Source: Aquanectria penicillioides (taxonomy: Eukaryota; Ascomycota; Sordariomycetes; Hypocreales; Nectriaceae). From it: a stretch of 64,000 nt of DNA. The position numbers and the translations under genes are program-made. This document shows positions 1 through 9,991 of this stretch, one piece after another. Position 1 is the first letter of the stretch, and every line of letters starts with the position of its first letter. The notes under the pieces were generated by a model. The model was not told where the DNA came from and ran no database searches. It saw only the letters and a program-made list of their open reading frames with translations. The DNA is taken from the NCBI GenBank assembly GCA_003415625.1, contig PYIU01000008.1:372001-436000 (forward strand), in the 5' to 3' direction.

Positions 1-2007
1 TCCCGTGAAGCCCGGTTGCTTACAGACAGCAGGAGAACCATGGCCCTGTCCGAACTGACAACCACTCTGACCCGGATGGAACGAAAGATTGACTCTCTCG
101 TCGTCCGAAATCCCCAACTTGAAGGCCCAGAGAGAAACGTAGATATGGCCAACCAACTGACATTGAATTTACAACCTGGTCACGTAAACGCAGAGTTCTT
201 CCCACGTACTGTCACCAGCCCTCCTATGCCAATGGAGACGTACTTTGCGCCTTCGAATTTTGAGTTCCCCCAACATACGGGAGAACTGGCACTTTCAGAA
301 AGACACTCTACGGCACCCCAACACCTACTATCGTGGCCCTGCTCAACAGTCCAACTCAGCAAGACCGAGCTGAACTATCCTGTGGCATTGGAGATAAAAC
401 AAGCGAAGCTACCAAAAACAACCACGCCTCCGTCCTTCCTCTCTTCCGCCGGAGACAAAAACTGGGTGTCTCACATGTCCCTGCATCAGATCCGACAACT
501 GACACAGCTGTATTTCGCCCACTTTCATGCCCCCTACTTCGTGGTGGACGAGGCCCATTTCTACAGTCACCACTTGCCCGCAGCGCTGAGAGATGAGTTT
601 AAGCATGGAATGGACGCTGCCATATGCCTGGTCATCTTCGCTTTGGGATCGATTGCTGCCTATCAAACGGGAAACAAGGATTGGGCCCATCCTGACAGAG
701 AAGATGACCAAATAATGGTGGGATTGAGTCTATTTAATCTTTCTTGCGGAATATTCCAAGAAGTTGAGACCGCCGATTGGGCAAGTGTGCAGTTTCTACT
801 TCTGATGGGGTGAGATTTCATTCATACGCCCAATGCTTCCGTGCTCACCATCCAACCCAGTGTCTTCTACGCTTCAAAGCTTCGGATATACGACGATTGG
901 AAAGTAGTGCACCGCGCGTGCTCTACAATATTGATCTTACTTCCACTGTGGGTCTATTACCTCTCCAGTAGAGGTCCCAGCTCACACGTTGTAGGCAACA
1001 GGTTTTAGATGCCCATCAATGTCAACTATACTGGGTAGCATATCTACATGAAAGGTACCAATCCCGCCATAGACTGGGAATAAACAATCTGACCTGCCTT
1101 ACAGTCAACTTCTTGCCGAATTTGATTTCCCCCCTAGTGGATTAGGCATCTATGCCAGTTCAGTCCCGTTGCCGCTCGTGCCAGATTCCAGTCAAGAAAC
1201 ACATCGGCAATACCAATTCTTCTTCTTAGCTCATGTAGCAATGAGACGACTACTGAATAGAATTCATTTCCATCTATTTAACCGAAGTATGTTGCGTACC
1301 AAGCGAAAGCAGTTGGGTAGTGTCGCTGACATTTTCAGAAGAGGATGAGGAGCCAGTCACACATGCCACATCGCCTCCAGTTTTAGAATCGAATAAGCTT
1401 ATGTACACTTCACACTCGGTAATCTCGGAGCTTGATCGCCAATTGGAAGAATGGAGGGCCTGTTTACCATCCGCTCTCCAGTTCCCCGCCCATTCCGGGT
1501 CTCGAGAAGATGGTTACCCAGAGCCGTATCAACCTAGAAACACTCAAGAAAGGCTACGGGGACATCTAATTGCCCGTTACTTTGCTGCCAAATCCATTAT
1601 TCACCGGCCGTTTGTCTATCGAACTCTCCATGGGAGCCACGGGTCTTCATTAAGTGAAGCTGACAAACTTGGCGCTCGCATCTCAATCGACTCGGCTATT
1701 CTCGCGGTGCGACATGGTGGCCTTCTCCATGAGCCAATTCCACTGCTATTGCATCCAATTAATACTTGTCGAAAGTATGTGTCCATATGAAATCTCTTGT
1801 CTTTTACCTTTACTGACCTTCACTCCTAGCTTTCACGCCCTAGGATTGCAAGTTGCATTTATCGCAAGGGCTGGTGAAACATACGACTTAGGGCTATCTG
1901 ACATCGGAGGGTTTTTAGAGCGAGGAAAAACCAGGATTTTGGAAGATGCGGCTCCATACTCTCCCTCGGTGGCGAAAGACCTTGAGATCATGGAGAACCT
2001 ATCATGA
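1..2007 (+). CDS. Fungal-specific transcription factor (Zn2Cys6 type), 5'-truncated by window edge
   Basis: The frame is open to base 1, so the N-terminus, where a Zn2Cys6 cluster would lie, is outside the window. Inferred exons are <1-809, 861-947, 995-1054, 1105-1286, 1339-1774 and 1830-2007, and all phases close. The first residues include a heptad-like stretch (LTTTLTRMERKIDSL) typical of the linker after the zinc cluster. The middle fits the fungal transcription factor domain: LTQLYFAHFHAPYFVVDE, then VHRACSTILILLP, then the hallmark QLLAEFDFPPSGLGIY across the third intron. The C-terminus ends normally with TGA. It is convergent with the beta-glucosidase gene, 95 bp apart, which suggests a local regulator of the sugar genes, though that is inference. 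The zinc cluster itself is not visible here. Confidence 0.85.
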
Positions 2008-2102
2008 TCATCACACATATACATCAGTAAAAAAAAATGCGGATTCTTGATTCTATTCCCATCGTTGAATACCATGGATACAAACGCCTTCATCTGTCAA
2101 TT

Positions 2103-4941
2103 CTAATGAACCCACTCTACGCGAGTAGCTGAATGGAAGTTTGTGGCCAACACTTCGTCTCTCGAGTGCTTGGATGCCGAAACCTTGAACTCGGCGTCCG
2201 CATCGATAACCCACTTATTGACACTATCATCCCAGTAAGAAATGCTAACCTTATCGAGAGTTGCGCGAGCAGTCTTGGTCTCGCCAGGCGCGAGAGTAAC
2301 CTTGTCCCAGCCCTTAAGCTCTCTGATGGGGCGGCCAAGCCCTGGCGTGCTGACTTGCGACACGTAAAACTGAACAACTTCCTTTCCTTCCCGATCACCC
2401 GTGTTCTTGATATCCACTTCGACTTCAATGGTTTCAGGGCCAGTGCCATTACAGGCCAACACATTGTTGCTCAACCGAATGTTGGCATACTCAAATGTGG
2501 TGTAAGACATGCCATATCCGAAAGGATACAACGGCTCAATTTTGCGATGGTCATAAAACCTGTATCCGGCGTAAATACCCTCTCCGTAGTACACAACATC
2601 ATTCTCTCCAGGATAGTTGTCGAAAGACGGTGTGTCCTCCAGACGACGTGGGAAAGTAATGGGCAACTTTCCTGAAGGGTTGGTAACTCCCAACAAGACA
2701 TCAGCGAGACAATTTCCTTGCTCTTGGCCCTGGTACCAAGCTTGTACGATGGCTGGCACTTCATCTTGCCAAGGCATCGTGATGGGGCTGCCTGTCTGGT
2801 TGACGATGATGACATTCTTGTTGACCGCCGAGACCGCAGCAATGAGCTCGTCAGTTCGACCTGGGAGGGACATGGAAATCATGTCACTAGTTTCAGTCTC
2901 CCATTCGTGATCTTTACCAACTACCACGACTGCAACATCGCTCTCCTTGGCAAGATCGACTGCATCTTGGAGGAGTTGGTCGAGATTTCCGGGGTTCTCC
3001 AAGAAACCGATTCGGCCACCATCCTGGACCTCCTCACGCTCAAGCTCGCCGGTGTAGCTGAGATCGTAAGGCTTGGGCTCACGACTCACAGACTCCAAAA
3101 GCAGCTCGTATTCTCTACCAGCTTCCATTTCGACATCGACGCGTTCCTCAGGGGAACCGTAGCTCATGAACAGTGGAGACTTTGGCGACCACCATCGGCG
3201 GTCGATGTTGAGCAATAGCTTGCCATCCAAGAAGAGCTTTCCAGGTCCGCAAGATGAAAGCGAGAATTGATGCACGCCGGTAGTCTTGGGCTTGACAATG
3301 CACCTTCCCCTATAAGAGTATCGCTCTCCAGTTGTGAGCTCTGGGGGCAATCCATCATAGCACACCAGGTTCGAGCTGGGTCTGTTTTCAACCATAAACG
3401 GCTCCCCGGTGTGGGTCATGTTTCGCCAGAAGGACAAGACGAACCCACTCTCTCCAGTTGTCGGGTTCTTCATGGTGGAAGAGTCCATGAGTGGGAGGAA
3501 TCTGTGGGTCAGAATGCCCTGTCTAGTCTGTACCGTAGCAGTGGGATAAAGCTTTTGGATCTCCGTCTTCAAAGATTGGTATGGAGTTGACCTATAGTGC
3601 GGCTCAAGATTTGAGCTGCCGCCTCCACTTGCAACAGAGCGGGCGGCATTGGGTCCAATCACTGCGACCTTTTTCCCCTCGAGGTTTAACAAGGGAAGAA
3701 TATTGCTGGAGTTTTTAAGAAGAACAATTCCTGTTCGTGTTAGAATTGGATCGATGTTAAAGTGGCATCAACTCACCATCCGCACCCGCCTTTCGCAGAA
3801 TGGCTCTGTGAGGGGGCAAATCTGTGGCCTTTTCTTTGCCTTCTTGCCAATCTGGTATCTCACTCTTACCAGTCCTATGTAGCAATTCTAGCATTCGGAG
3901 AGCGCAGGCATCAATGGCAGATGTTTCAATGAGCCCTTTCTCGTGAGCCTCAAGAAGATGTTTGCCACGGCGTCTCACCGGCCCGGGCATTTCAAGATCT
4001 AGTCTGCAAGGGTGTCAACTTAGGCCGGGTATGAACATGAATGGAGATAAATACCCTGCAGTGACCGAAGGAACAATGCTGTTAGTTCCGAACCAATCGC
4101 TCATGGCCAGGCCATCCCACTTCCACTCGCCACGCAGCACATCAGTCAAAAGAAATTCATGGGCAGAGCAAAAGACCTTGTTAACTTTGTTATATGCAGT
4201 CATCAGAGTCCAGGGGTTACTGTCTCGAATTGCGATCTGGAAAGGTTGTAGGTGAATCTCTCGGAGCGCACGATCTGGAATCCGTTCATCAATAAAGAAA
4301 CGGCGGGTTTCTTGATCGTTAGCTGCGAAATGCTTAATGCATGCTCCAATTCCGCCGCTTTGGATGGAATTGATGAAAGTTGCGGCGATTTTCCCAGTCA
4401 GAAATGGATCTTCACTGTATGCCTCGAAGTTGCGTCCTCCCAATGGGGTACGCGGAATACAAACTAACAACACTACGTTAACAAGAGTTGTATGAGATAT
4501 TTGTCAATCAAACCGCCTTACCAGTGGGGCCTAAGATCACATCGACCTCCTTGCTATGAGCCTCTGAAACCAGGATTTCGCAGACCTGCTGCATAACGCT
4601 GTGGTCCCACGTAGCTGCTAGAGAGACACTGATCCTCAGTTAGCATCTGGATCACTAAGAAGAGGTTGTCATATTTACCCTGTCGGTAGAGAAGCCGTCT
4701 TGACGCCATCGGTGAAAATACCACCACGAACGCCAACAGGTCCATCTGATGTCTTTATTCTAGAGATCCCAAGTCTTTTGATTGGGTTTGTTCGCCAAAG
4801 ATCTTGTCCAGTCAACAAAAGAACCTTTTCCTCAAGTGTCATCTGGGCGAGCTTTTCTTTGGCAAAGGCGGTGGCCTCAGCACTGAGTGCCTTGGTTGGT
4901 TCCGTGGGGGTTGCCATTGGGGTTTGAATTTTAATGAGCAT
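2103..4941 (-). CDS. GH3 beta-glucosidase with PA14 domain, probably intracellular
   Basis: Five exons on the minus strand (4941-4679, 4628-4522, 4463-4055, 4003-3777, 3730-2103) join with correct phases into 877 residues. The first ATG is 4941; a second at 4914 (MATPTEP) may be the real start. Domain order is GH3 N-terminal barrel, with LGGRNFEAYSEDP, KHFAANDQE and the nucleophile Asp about 246 in MSDWFGT; the GH3 C-terminal sandwich; a PA14-like insert starting at VLSFWRNMTHTGEP; then a fibronectin-III-like C-terminus (GYGMSYTTFEYA...). No signal peptide is visible, so it probably cleaves imported beta-glucosides such as cellobiose inside the cell. It lies head-to-head with the MFS gene at 5454 over a shared promoter. 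No defect was found. Confidence 0.93.
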
Positions 4942-5453
4942 GACGAAGTTGAAGTGAACGAATGCCCATGGATAACCCAGAGCATGTGATTCGGCTCAGT
5001 GTTGAGAAAGTAGTCAGTATTGGGCCAAAACTGCAGTTAAATACCCGGATTGCTTGTGTAGGTCCCCGTGCCGATCACGTCTGGGGGCGTGATGCTACCC
5101 AACCATCATGTTGTAGAGTGGAGAATCCGACTCGTAGCATCGTCGGAGTGAGGCCGTGTCTCCCCGCCTGTCGGAACCCCAGTTTGAGGTGGAAACCAGA
5201 GGCAACCAGAAGAGAAACATTTCAGCCGACAACCGAACGGGAATAGACTACGATCTCGGGGATTAGAGTCTGATCCTTTCAATTGGTAACTATCCATGAC
5301 CCCGGGGACGAAGTATCCTCCTGCACATCCCTTTGTCCCAAAGACTCTGTCCTCTGAGCACGCAGGCTTGATTCTCCTACTCCTCATTCCTGTACAGTGG
5401 CCGAGATCAGTTTTTACCTCGATGATCTACCTGATTTTACGACACAAGACGAT
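4942..5453. promoter_or_regulatory. Shared divergent promoter between GH3 and MFS genes
   Basis: About 510 bp separate the beta-glucosidase start from the first ATG of the MFS gene. The pentamer CCGAC or its complement GTCGG occurs at 5127-5131, 5142-5146, 5170-5174 and 5226-5230, and the first two form the inverted repeat described separately. A pyrimidine-rich stretch precedes the MFS gene. A bidirectional promoter is inferred from gene orientation. Confidence 0.55.
5126..5147. promoter_or_regulatory. Inverted repeat TCCGAC-N10-GTCGGA, candidate zinc-cluster factor site
   Basis: Perfect 6-bp arms, TCCGAC (5126-5131) and GTCGGA (5142-5147), are separated by 10 bp in the divergent promoter. 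Paired CCG/CGG half-sites are the usual target of dimeric Zn2Cys6 proteins, and such a gene lies in the same locus. Binding is inferred. Confidence 0.45.
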
Positions 5454-7115
5454 ATGGAACTGAAAGACGATACACTTCGACCGGATACCGGGTCCCAAGA
5501 TGGCGGGCGTATCCTATTGAGAGCCCTCAGCTCTGGACTTTGTGCAAAGCAGAGTCCGGATTCCAATATCGAAATATCTCTCACCCTCGACGCACTCCAT
5601 CCAAACTTTTCTTTACCGCAGTATCTTCAAGGCAGAGGCATCGGCCCAGCTACGGAAATTGAGCTATTAGCACAGGGCACAAAGATGTGCTTGGCGCCCT
5701 TCGAATGGCCATTGAGATTGAAAATGACAACTCTCTGTGGAACATTCGTCGCCTCAACCTTGGCAGCTTACTCTGCAGGCGCCTACACCATGGCCTCTGA
5801 ACAATTGATAGCAAAATGGGATATATCGATCACGGAGTACAACCTCGGAATCACCCTGTTCGTGGCAGGGTTTGGATTCGCCCCAATGATAATGGCACCC
5901 ATAAGCGAGAGCTACGGTCGCTACTGGGTTTTCGTTGGTGCAGGATTTGTCTTCTTTCTCGGCACACTTGGCTGTGCCGTCACCACCTCTTTTGCAGGCA
6001 TGCTAGTATCCAGGCTGATCACGGGTAGTGGCGCTTCTATCTTCGCAACCTTGACTGGCGGCGTGATAGGCGACTTGTTTCACAAGGACGAGCGGAATAC
6101 CCCCATGGCGCTGTACTCAATGACTGTGATGGCGGGAACTGGATTGGGTCCTCTGTTCAGTGGCATTATCGTGCAAAACCTGAGTTGGAACTGGGTGTTT
6201 TATGTCCAAATGATTACCGTTGGAGCAACCACCCTGTGCTTGTTCTTCTTCTTTAGAGAGACGAGGAGCAACGTGATCTTGAAGAAGAAGTGCATGATTC
6301 TGAACAGGCTCTGCAGACAAATCTCTCCATCTGCAAATGGTCATACTTCGACCCACGCCGGGCCTATCCACACCATTACGTTCCGCCCCGCATCGAGCGA
6401 AGAGCCAGAACTAGGCATATCCATCATTTGGTCCAGCTTTTCTTTTCCCCTCAAGCTGCTGATTACGGAACCTGTCGTCTTCTGGTTCTCAGCATGGGTT
6501 TCCTTCGCTTGGGCCATCCTCTATATGCAGTTCAGCAGCATTGGGCTCGTGTTTCGCGACGTTTACAACTTCAATAACATTCAGGTTGGCGCAGTATATA
6601 CGGCGGTTGTTGCAGGGTCTCTATTAGGGGCTGCCCTCAGTATCTTTCAAGATCGTCTTCTTCGCAAAATTTGGCCGAGTCAAATGGCTACTCCAGAAGG
6701 CTGGCTGTACCCTGCATGCATTGAATCAATTCTCCTTCCAGCTGGCCTCTTCTGGTTCGGCTGGAGTTCAGCTTCCAAAACACACTGGATTGTGCCGACT
6801 CTTGCGATTGGATCCTGCATCATGGGCATCTTCAACATTTACTTAGCAGTCTTCAATTACCTGGCTGAGGCATATCACCGGTATGCATCTTCCTCTTTGG
6901 CAGCACAAAGTATGTGCCGGAACCTCCTGGCGGGAGTCTTTCCGCTCTTTACTCACATCATGTTCCGGAACCTATCATACGGGATAGCATCGAGTATTTT
7001 GGGATGTATTGGCCTTTTATTGACATCTGTTCCTTGGCTACTCGCTTTCTTCGGGGAGAAGATCAGAGCTCGGAGTCCATTCGCAAATCAATTGAAAACA
7101 GAAGACTCAGAATAG
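5454..7115 (+). CDS. MFS transporter, DHA1 drug:H+ antiporter / polyamine-exporter type
   Basis: A single open exon. The frame is open from 5397, but the codon there is GTG; the first ATG is 5454, giving 553 residues. An upstream exon is possible because TGTACAG just before 5397 resembles an acceptor. A hydrophilic N-terminus of roughly 80 residues precedes about 12 membrane segments. The family A-loop signature appears as APISESYGRYWVFVGAG after the second segment, followed by GMLVSRLITGSGAS and the WNWVFYVQ motif of DHA1 proteins. It probably exports small molecules by proton antiport at the plasma membrane, but the substrate cannot be read from sequence. It shares a promoter with the GH3 gene. 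No frame damage was seen. Confidence 0.88.
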   Translation: MELKDDTLRPDTGSQDGGRILLRALSSGLCAKQSPDSNIEISLTLDALHPNFSLPQYLQGRGIGPATEIELLAQGTKMCLAPFEWPLRLKMTTLCGTFVASTLAAYSAGAYTMASEQLIAKWDISITEYNLGITLFVAGFGFAPMIMAPISESYGRYWVFVGAGFVFFLGTLGCAVTTSFAGMLVSRLITGSGASIFATLTGGVIGDLFHKDERNTPMALYSMTVMAGTGLGPLFSGIIVQNLSWNWVFYVQMITVGATTLCLFFFFRETRSNVILKKKCMILNRLCRQISPSANGHTSTHAGPIHTITFRPASSEEPELGISIIWSSFSFPLKLLITEPVVFWFSAWVSFAWAILYMQFSSIGLVFRDVYNFNNIQVGAVYTAVVAGSLLGAALSIFQDRLLRKIWPSQMATPEGWLYPACIESILLPAGLFWFGWSSASKTHWIVPTLAIGSCIMGIFNIYLAVFNYLAEAYHRYASSSLAAQSMCRNLLAGVFPLFTHIMFRNLSYGIASSILGCIGLLLTSVPWLLAFFGEKIRARSPFANQLKTEDSE

Positions 7116-7982
7116 TAACCTAGAACTGTAATTTAAAAGCACGAACTATATTTTAAATATAAATGGGCTAATACGCCGCAACATCCAAGTCACTCCCCAT
7201 CATATCCTCGCAATATGTGAAGGCACAATTATTGGGTCATGTCTTGTGTCACTGACACAACCGCTAGTCGGGGATGCATCTACTCGTGACATGAAGAAAT
7301 TTGCCAACATGGTTTGAGGAATAGGGAAATCACGGATTCCTCGTTCTGTTCTCAACCGAGCTCGGTTGTACCAGCTCTAGAACCGTGGCGCTCTAGATGA
7401 AACTATTACCTCAGTCAGCTATATTCTCCTCAATACCGTTGTCAAACTAGAATTTTGATGCTCCCGTGATGGTACTCTGAATCAGGGCTTCTCGGACTGC
7501 GTCCGCCTTTCCGCGACATTGATACACCTCTGAGGGTCCGGGTAATATTTTTTTCCGTTTCAAAGAACGAAAGCGGGGCATTATGGTTCAGTCATGACGA
7601 ATCATCGTCATCAACAGACCAGGTCTTGTCCAGAAGTGGGTTGGGGTCAGCGGGGGAAAACGGCATCACTCCGTCCGGTCTCGATCTCTGTCGGTGCAAT
7701 GCCGTCTCTCCGCGCCCCCAGACTAACATACTGACCAAACTTGATCCACAACCTGGGGAAATCCCCGTGGGGAACGCGTCCATCACTCTTTGTTGCACCT
7801 AGCCGAAGCTGGGTTGATGATCATACGACCTGTCTTTCCGAGGTTGACAAGTATAGAGTCTTCCAACAATGACTATAAAAAAGCTGCATGCCTCCTGATC
7901 CCATCATATCGCCCTATCACATCACACCTTCTCATCCCTCTTTCTCGACAGCCTCATCCGAATCAAGACCGAACTAATCGGT
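7116..7982. promoter_or_regulatory. Upstream region of the sugar transporter
   Basis: 867 bp without a convincing gene. It holds a perfect 16-bp palindrome (7353-7368), GTCGG boxes at 7267-7271 and 7690-7694, and a TATAAAA box at 7874-7880, about 100 bp before the start codon and followed by a C/T-rich leader. The first part is the 3' region of the upstream MFS gene. Confidence 0.5.
7353..7368. promoter_or_regulatory. 16-bp perfect palindrome CAACCGAGCTCGGTTG
   Basis: The sequence equals its own reverse complement over 16 bp and contains CCG-N4-CGG, a possible zinc-cluster dimer site, about 620 bp upstream of the sugar porter. Function is inferred. Confidence 0.4.
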
Positions 7983-9521
7983 ATGGCCGGTGCAAGAGCA
8001 TCGGCGCGGCCTTCCATGTCAGTGGCTGAGATTCTGGCACAGGACAAAAGCTCCATCTTCTCCTTGGCACCCTCTCTAGTCCATCTCTACTGCATTCTTG
8101 CGCCTGCTTGTCTAGTCGTTTCGGCCACCAATGGCTACGATGGGTCGGTCCTCACTGCTCTTCAGGGTGTCGCGGCTTGGAACACTGAATTCGGAACTCC
8201 TAAAGGCGCCTTACTCGGAATTACCAGTGCCGCTTACCCCCTGGGTGCTATTTTGTCGACACCTTTTTCTGCCATCATTTCCGATCGCTTTGGTCGTAAG
8301 TGGTCCATCCTCATTGGAAGTTTCATCATGATCATCGGAGTCATCATTCAATGCCTGAGTAAGACAATCGGGCTCTTCATTGGCGGCCGTATCGTCGTGG
8401 GCTTCGGTATTACGCTTGCTTTGACTGCGGCACCAATTTTAATCTCAGAGCTTGCGCATCCTCGGCATCGTGTTTTCTTCGGGTCTCTTTACAACACGAG
8501 TTTCTATCTTGGTGCCCTTTTGGCCGGCTGGGTTAGCTTCGGGAGTTATCGGATCCCGAGCGCTTGGGCATGGCGACTCCCCACGTTGTTGCAAGCTGGG
8601 CCAGCACTCCTTCAGATGAGCTCAGTCTGGTTCCTGGACGAGTCGCCCCGTTGGCTTTGCTACAAGGGTCGAGAAGAGGAAGCATTCGATATTCTCGTGA
8701 AGCGCCATGGAAACGGTGATCGGGAAGATGCGCTCGTGGTTGCTGAATTCCATGAGATGAATGAGGCACTGAAGGCCGAGCAAGAACTTGAGTCTTCAGG
8801 CCTGAAGCTTTTTATCTCCACACCAGCAAACCGCCGACGACTTGCAATTTTAGTCACAATCGCGGTTTTTGGTCAATGGAGTGGCAATGGCCTCGTTTCA
8901 TACTACCTCACCAAGATCCTAAAGAGCATTGGAATCACAACACAGCGAGAGCAGACAATGCTGACTGGCACAATCAGCACTGTTAACTATGCTACCTCCG
9001 TCGCAGCTGCCGTGTTGGCTACCAAGGTCGGCCGCCGTAAGATGTTCGTCGGAGGCGCCATTGCTATGTGGCTCACCTTCTCAGCTCTGACAGCAAGTAT
9101 TGCAGTCTATAACAACAATGGTTCTCAGGCCGCTAGCAAGTCGGCTCTTGCATTCATCTTCATTTACTACACCGCCTTCAATGTTTGCCTCAACCCGCTG
9201 CTTTTCCTGTATCCTACCGAAATTCTCCCTTTCCGACTTCGAGCAATGGGTCTCAGTATTATGTTGTTTTCTTCTAAGGCAGCGTCGTTCTTTAACCAAT
9301 TCGTCAACCCGATCGGTATGGATAATCTGGGATGGAAGTACTATCTTGTTTACGTTGGATGGTTGGTGATTGAGATTGTTGTCTTCTACCTCCTCTATCC
9401 CGAGACCAGAGGATTTACCCTCGAGAAGATACAAGAAGCCTTTGGTGAGAAGCTCGAAGGAAATCAAGGAGATGTAGAGAGTATTTATAATGAGATGGAG
9501 AAGAAGAACTCGTCAAGCTAG
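7983..9521 (+). CDS. MFS sugar porter (hexose / lactose-permease-like)
   Basis: Intact single exon of 512 residues with ATG at 7983. Sugar-porter family signatures are clear: DRFGRKWS after segment 2, GRIVVGFG, ESPRWLCYKGREEEA before the central loop, VGRRKMFVGG in the second half, and YPETRGFTLEKIQEAF after segment 12. About 12 membrane helices can be traced. It would bring sugars across the plasma membrane with protons. The nearest fungal relatives of this kind are annotated as lactose permeases or hexose transporters, and the exact sugar is not predictable. With the cytosolic GH3 enzyme next door, uptake of cellobiose or another beta-glucoside is a reasonable inference. A TATA box lies about 100 bp upstream. 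Confidence 0.93.
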   Translation: MAGARASARPSMSVAEILAQDKSSIFSLAPSLVHLYCILAPACLVVSATNGYDGSVLTALQGVAAWNTEFGTPKGALLGITSAAYPLGAILSTPFSAIISDRFGRKWSILIGSFIMIIGVIIQCLSKTIGLFIGGRIVVGFGITLALTAAPILISELAHPRHRVFFGSLYNTSFYLGALLAGWVSFGSYRIPSAWAWRLPTLLQAGPALLQMSSVWFLDESPRWLCYKGREEEAFDILVKRHGNGDREDALVVAEFHEMNEALKAEQELESSGLKLFISTPANRRRLAILVTIAVFGQWSGNGLVSYYLTKILKSIGITTQREQTMLTGTISTVNYATSVAAAVLATKVGRRKMFVGGAIAMWLTFSALTASIAVYNNNGSQAASKSALAFIFIYYTAFNVCLNPLLFLYPTEILPFRLRAMGLSIMLFSSKAASFFNQFVNPIGMDNLGWKYYLVYVGWLVIEIVVFYLLYPETRGFTLEKIQEAFGEKLEGNQGDVESIYNEMEKKNSSS

Positions 9522-9991
9522 TGTGGGAAATAGGCAGGCACTGTTATATCAACAGGGCATGTCATGTATCCGACCCTTCATAATTAAGCAGATTTCTATC
9601 TTCAAAGCATGGTGCGAGATATAAAAGAGTGGTATTTTGTACGAAGTGATAATCAAGAACTAATGGAAGAATCGACCAGCGCACGGTTTTGTTGGGTCTG
9701 GCTTGCCAAAGGTGAAAATATCAGTGGCGGTGCTCACCACTTATGTCACCATGACGGCGGAATGGTGTTAAAAAAAAAGTGATATACTGAGCAGTAAAAA
9801 GAAGGACTAATGAACCATGCTTCACATATGCTAAGCCTCCCCTTTCTCGCAGCTCAGAGCTATGTTCTCAATTTGGCTTGGTGTAAGAAATCGACAAATT
9901 TATTGCCACACACATGTCGGGAAATAGAACCCGACATTCCCTCGACGAATCCACATGTTATTTGCACTCAACAAAGAGCCATATCTGGAGC
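9522..9991. other. Intergenic, convergent 3' regions
   Basis: 470 bp between convergent genes, AT-rich with short A runs (e.g. around 9770). No gene or repeat recognised. Confidence 0.5.
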
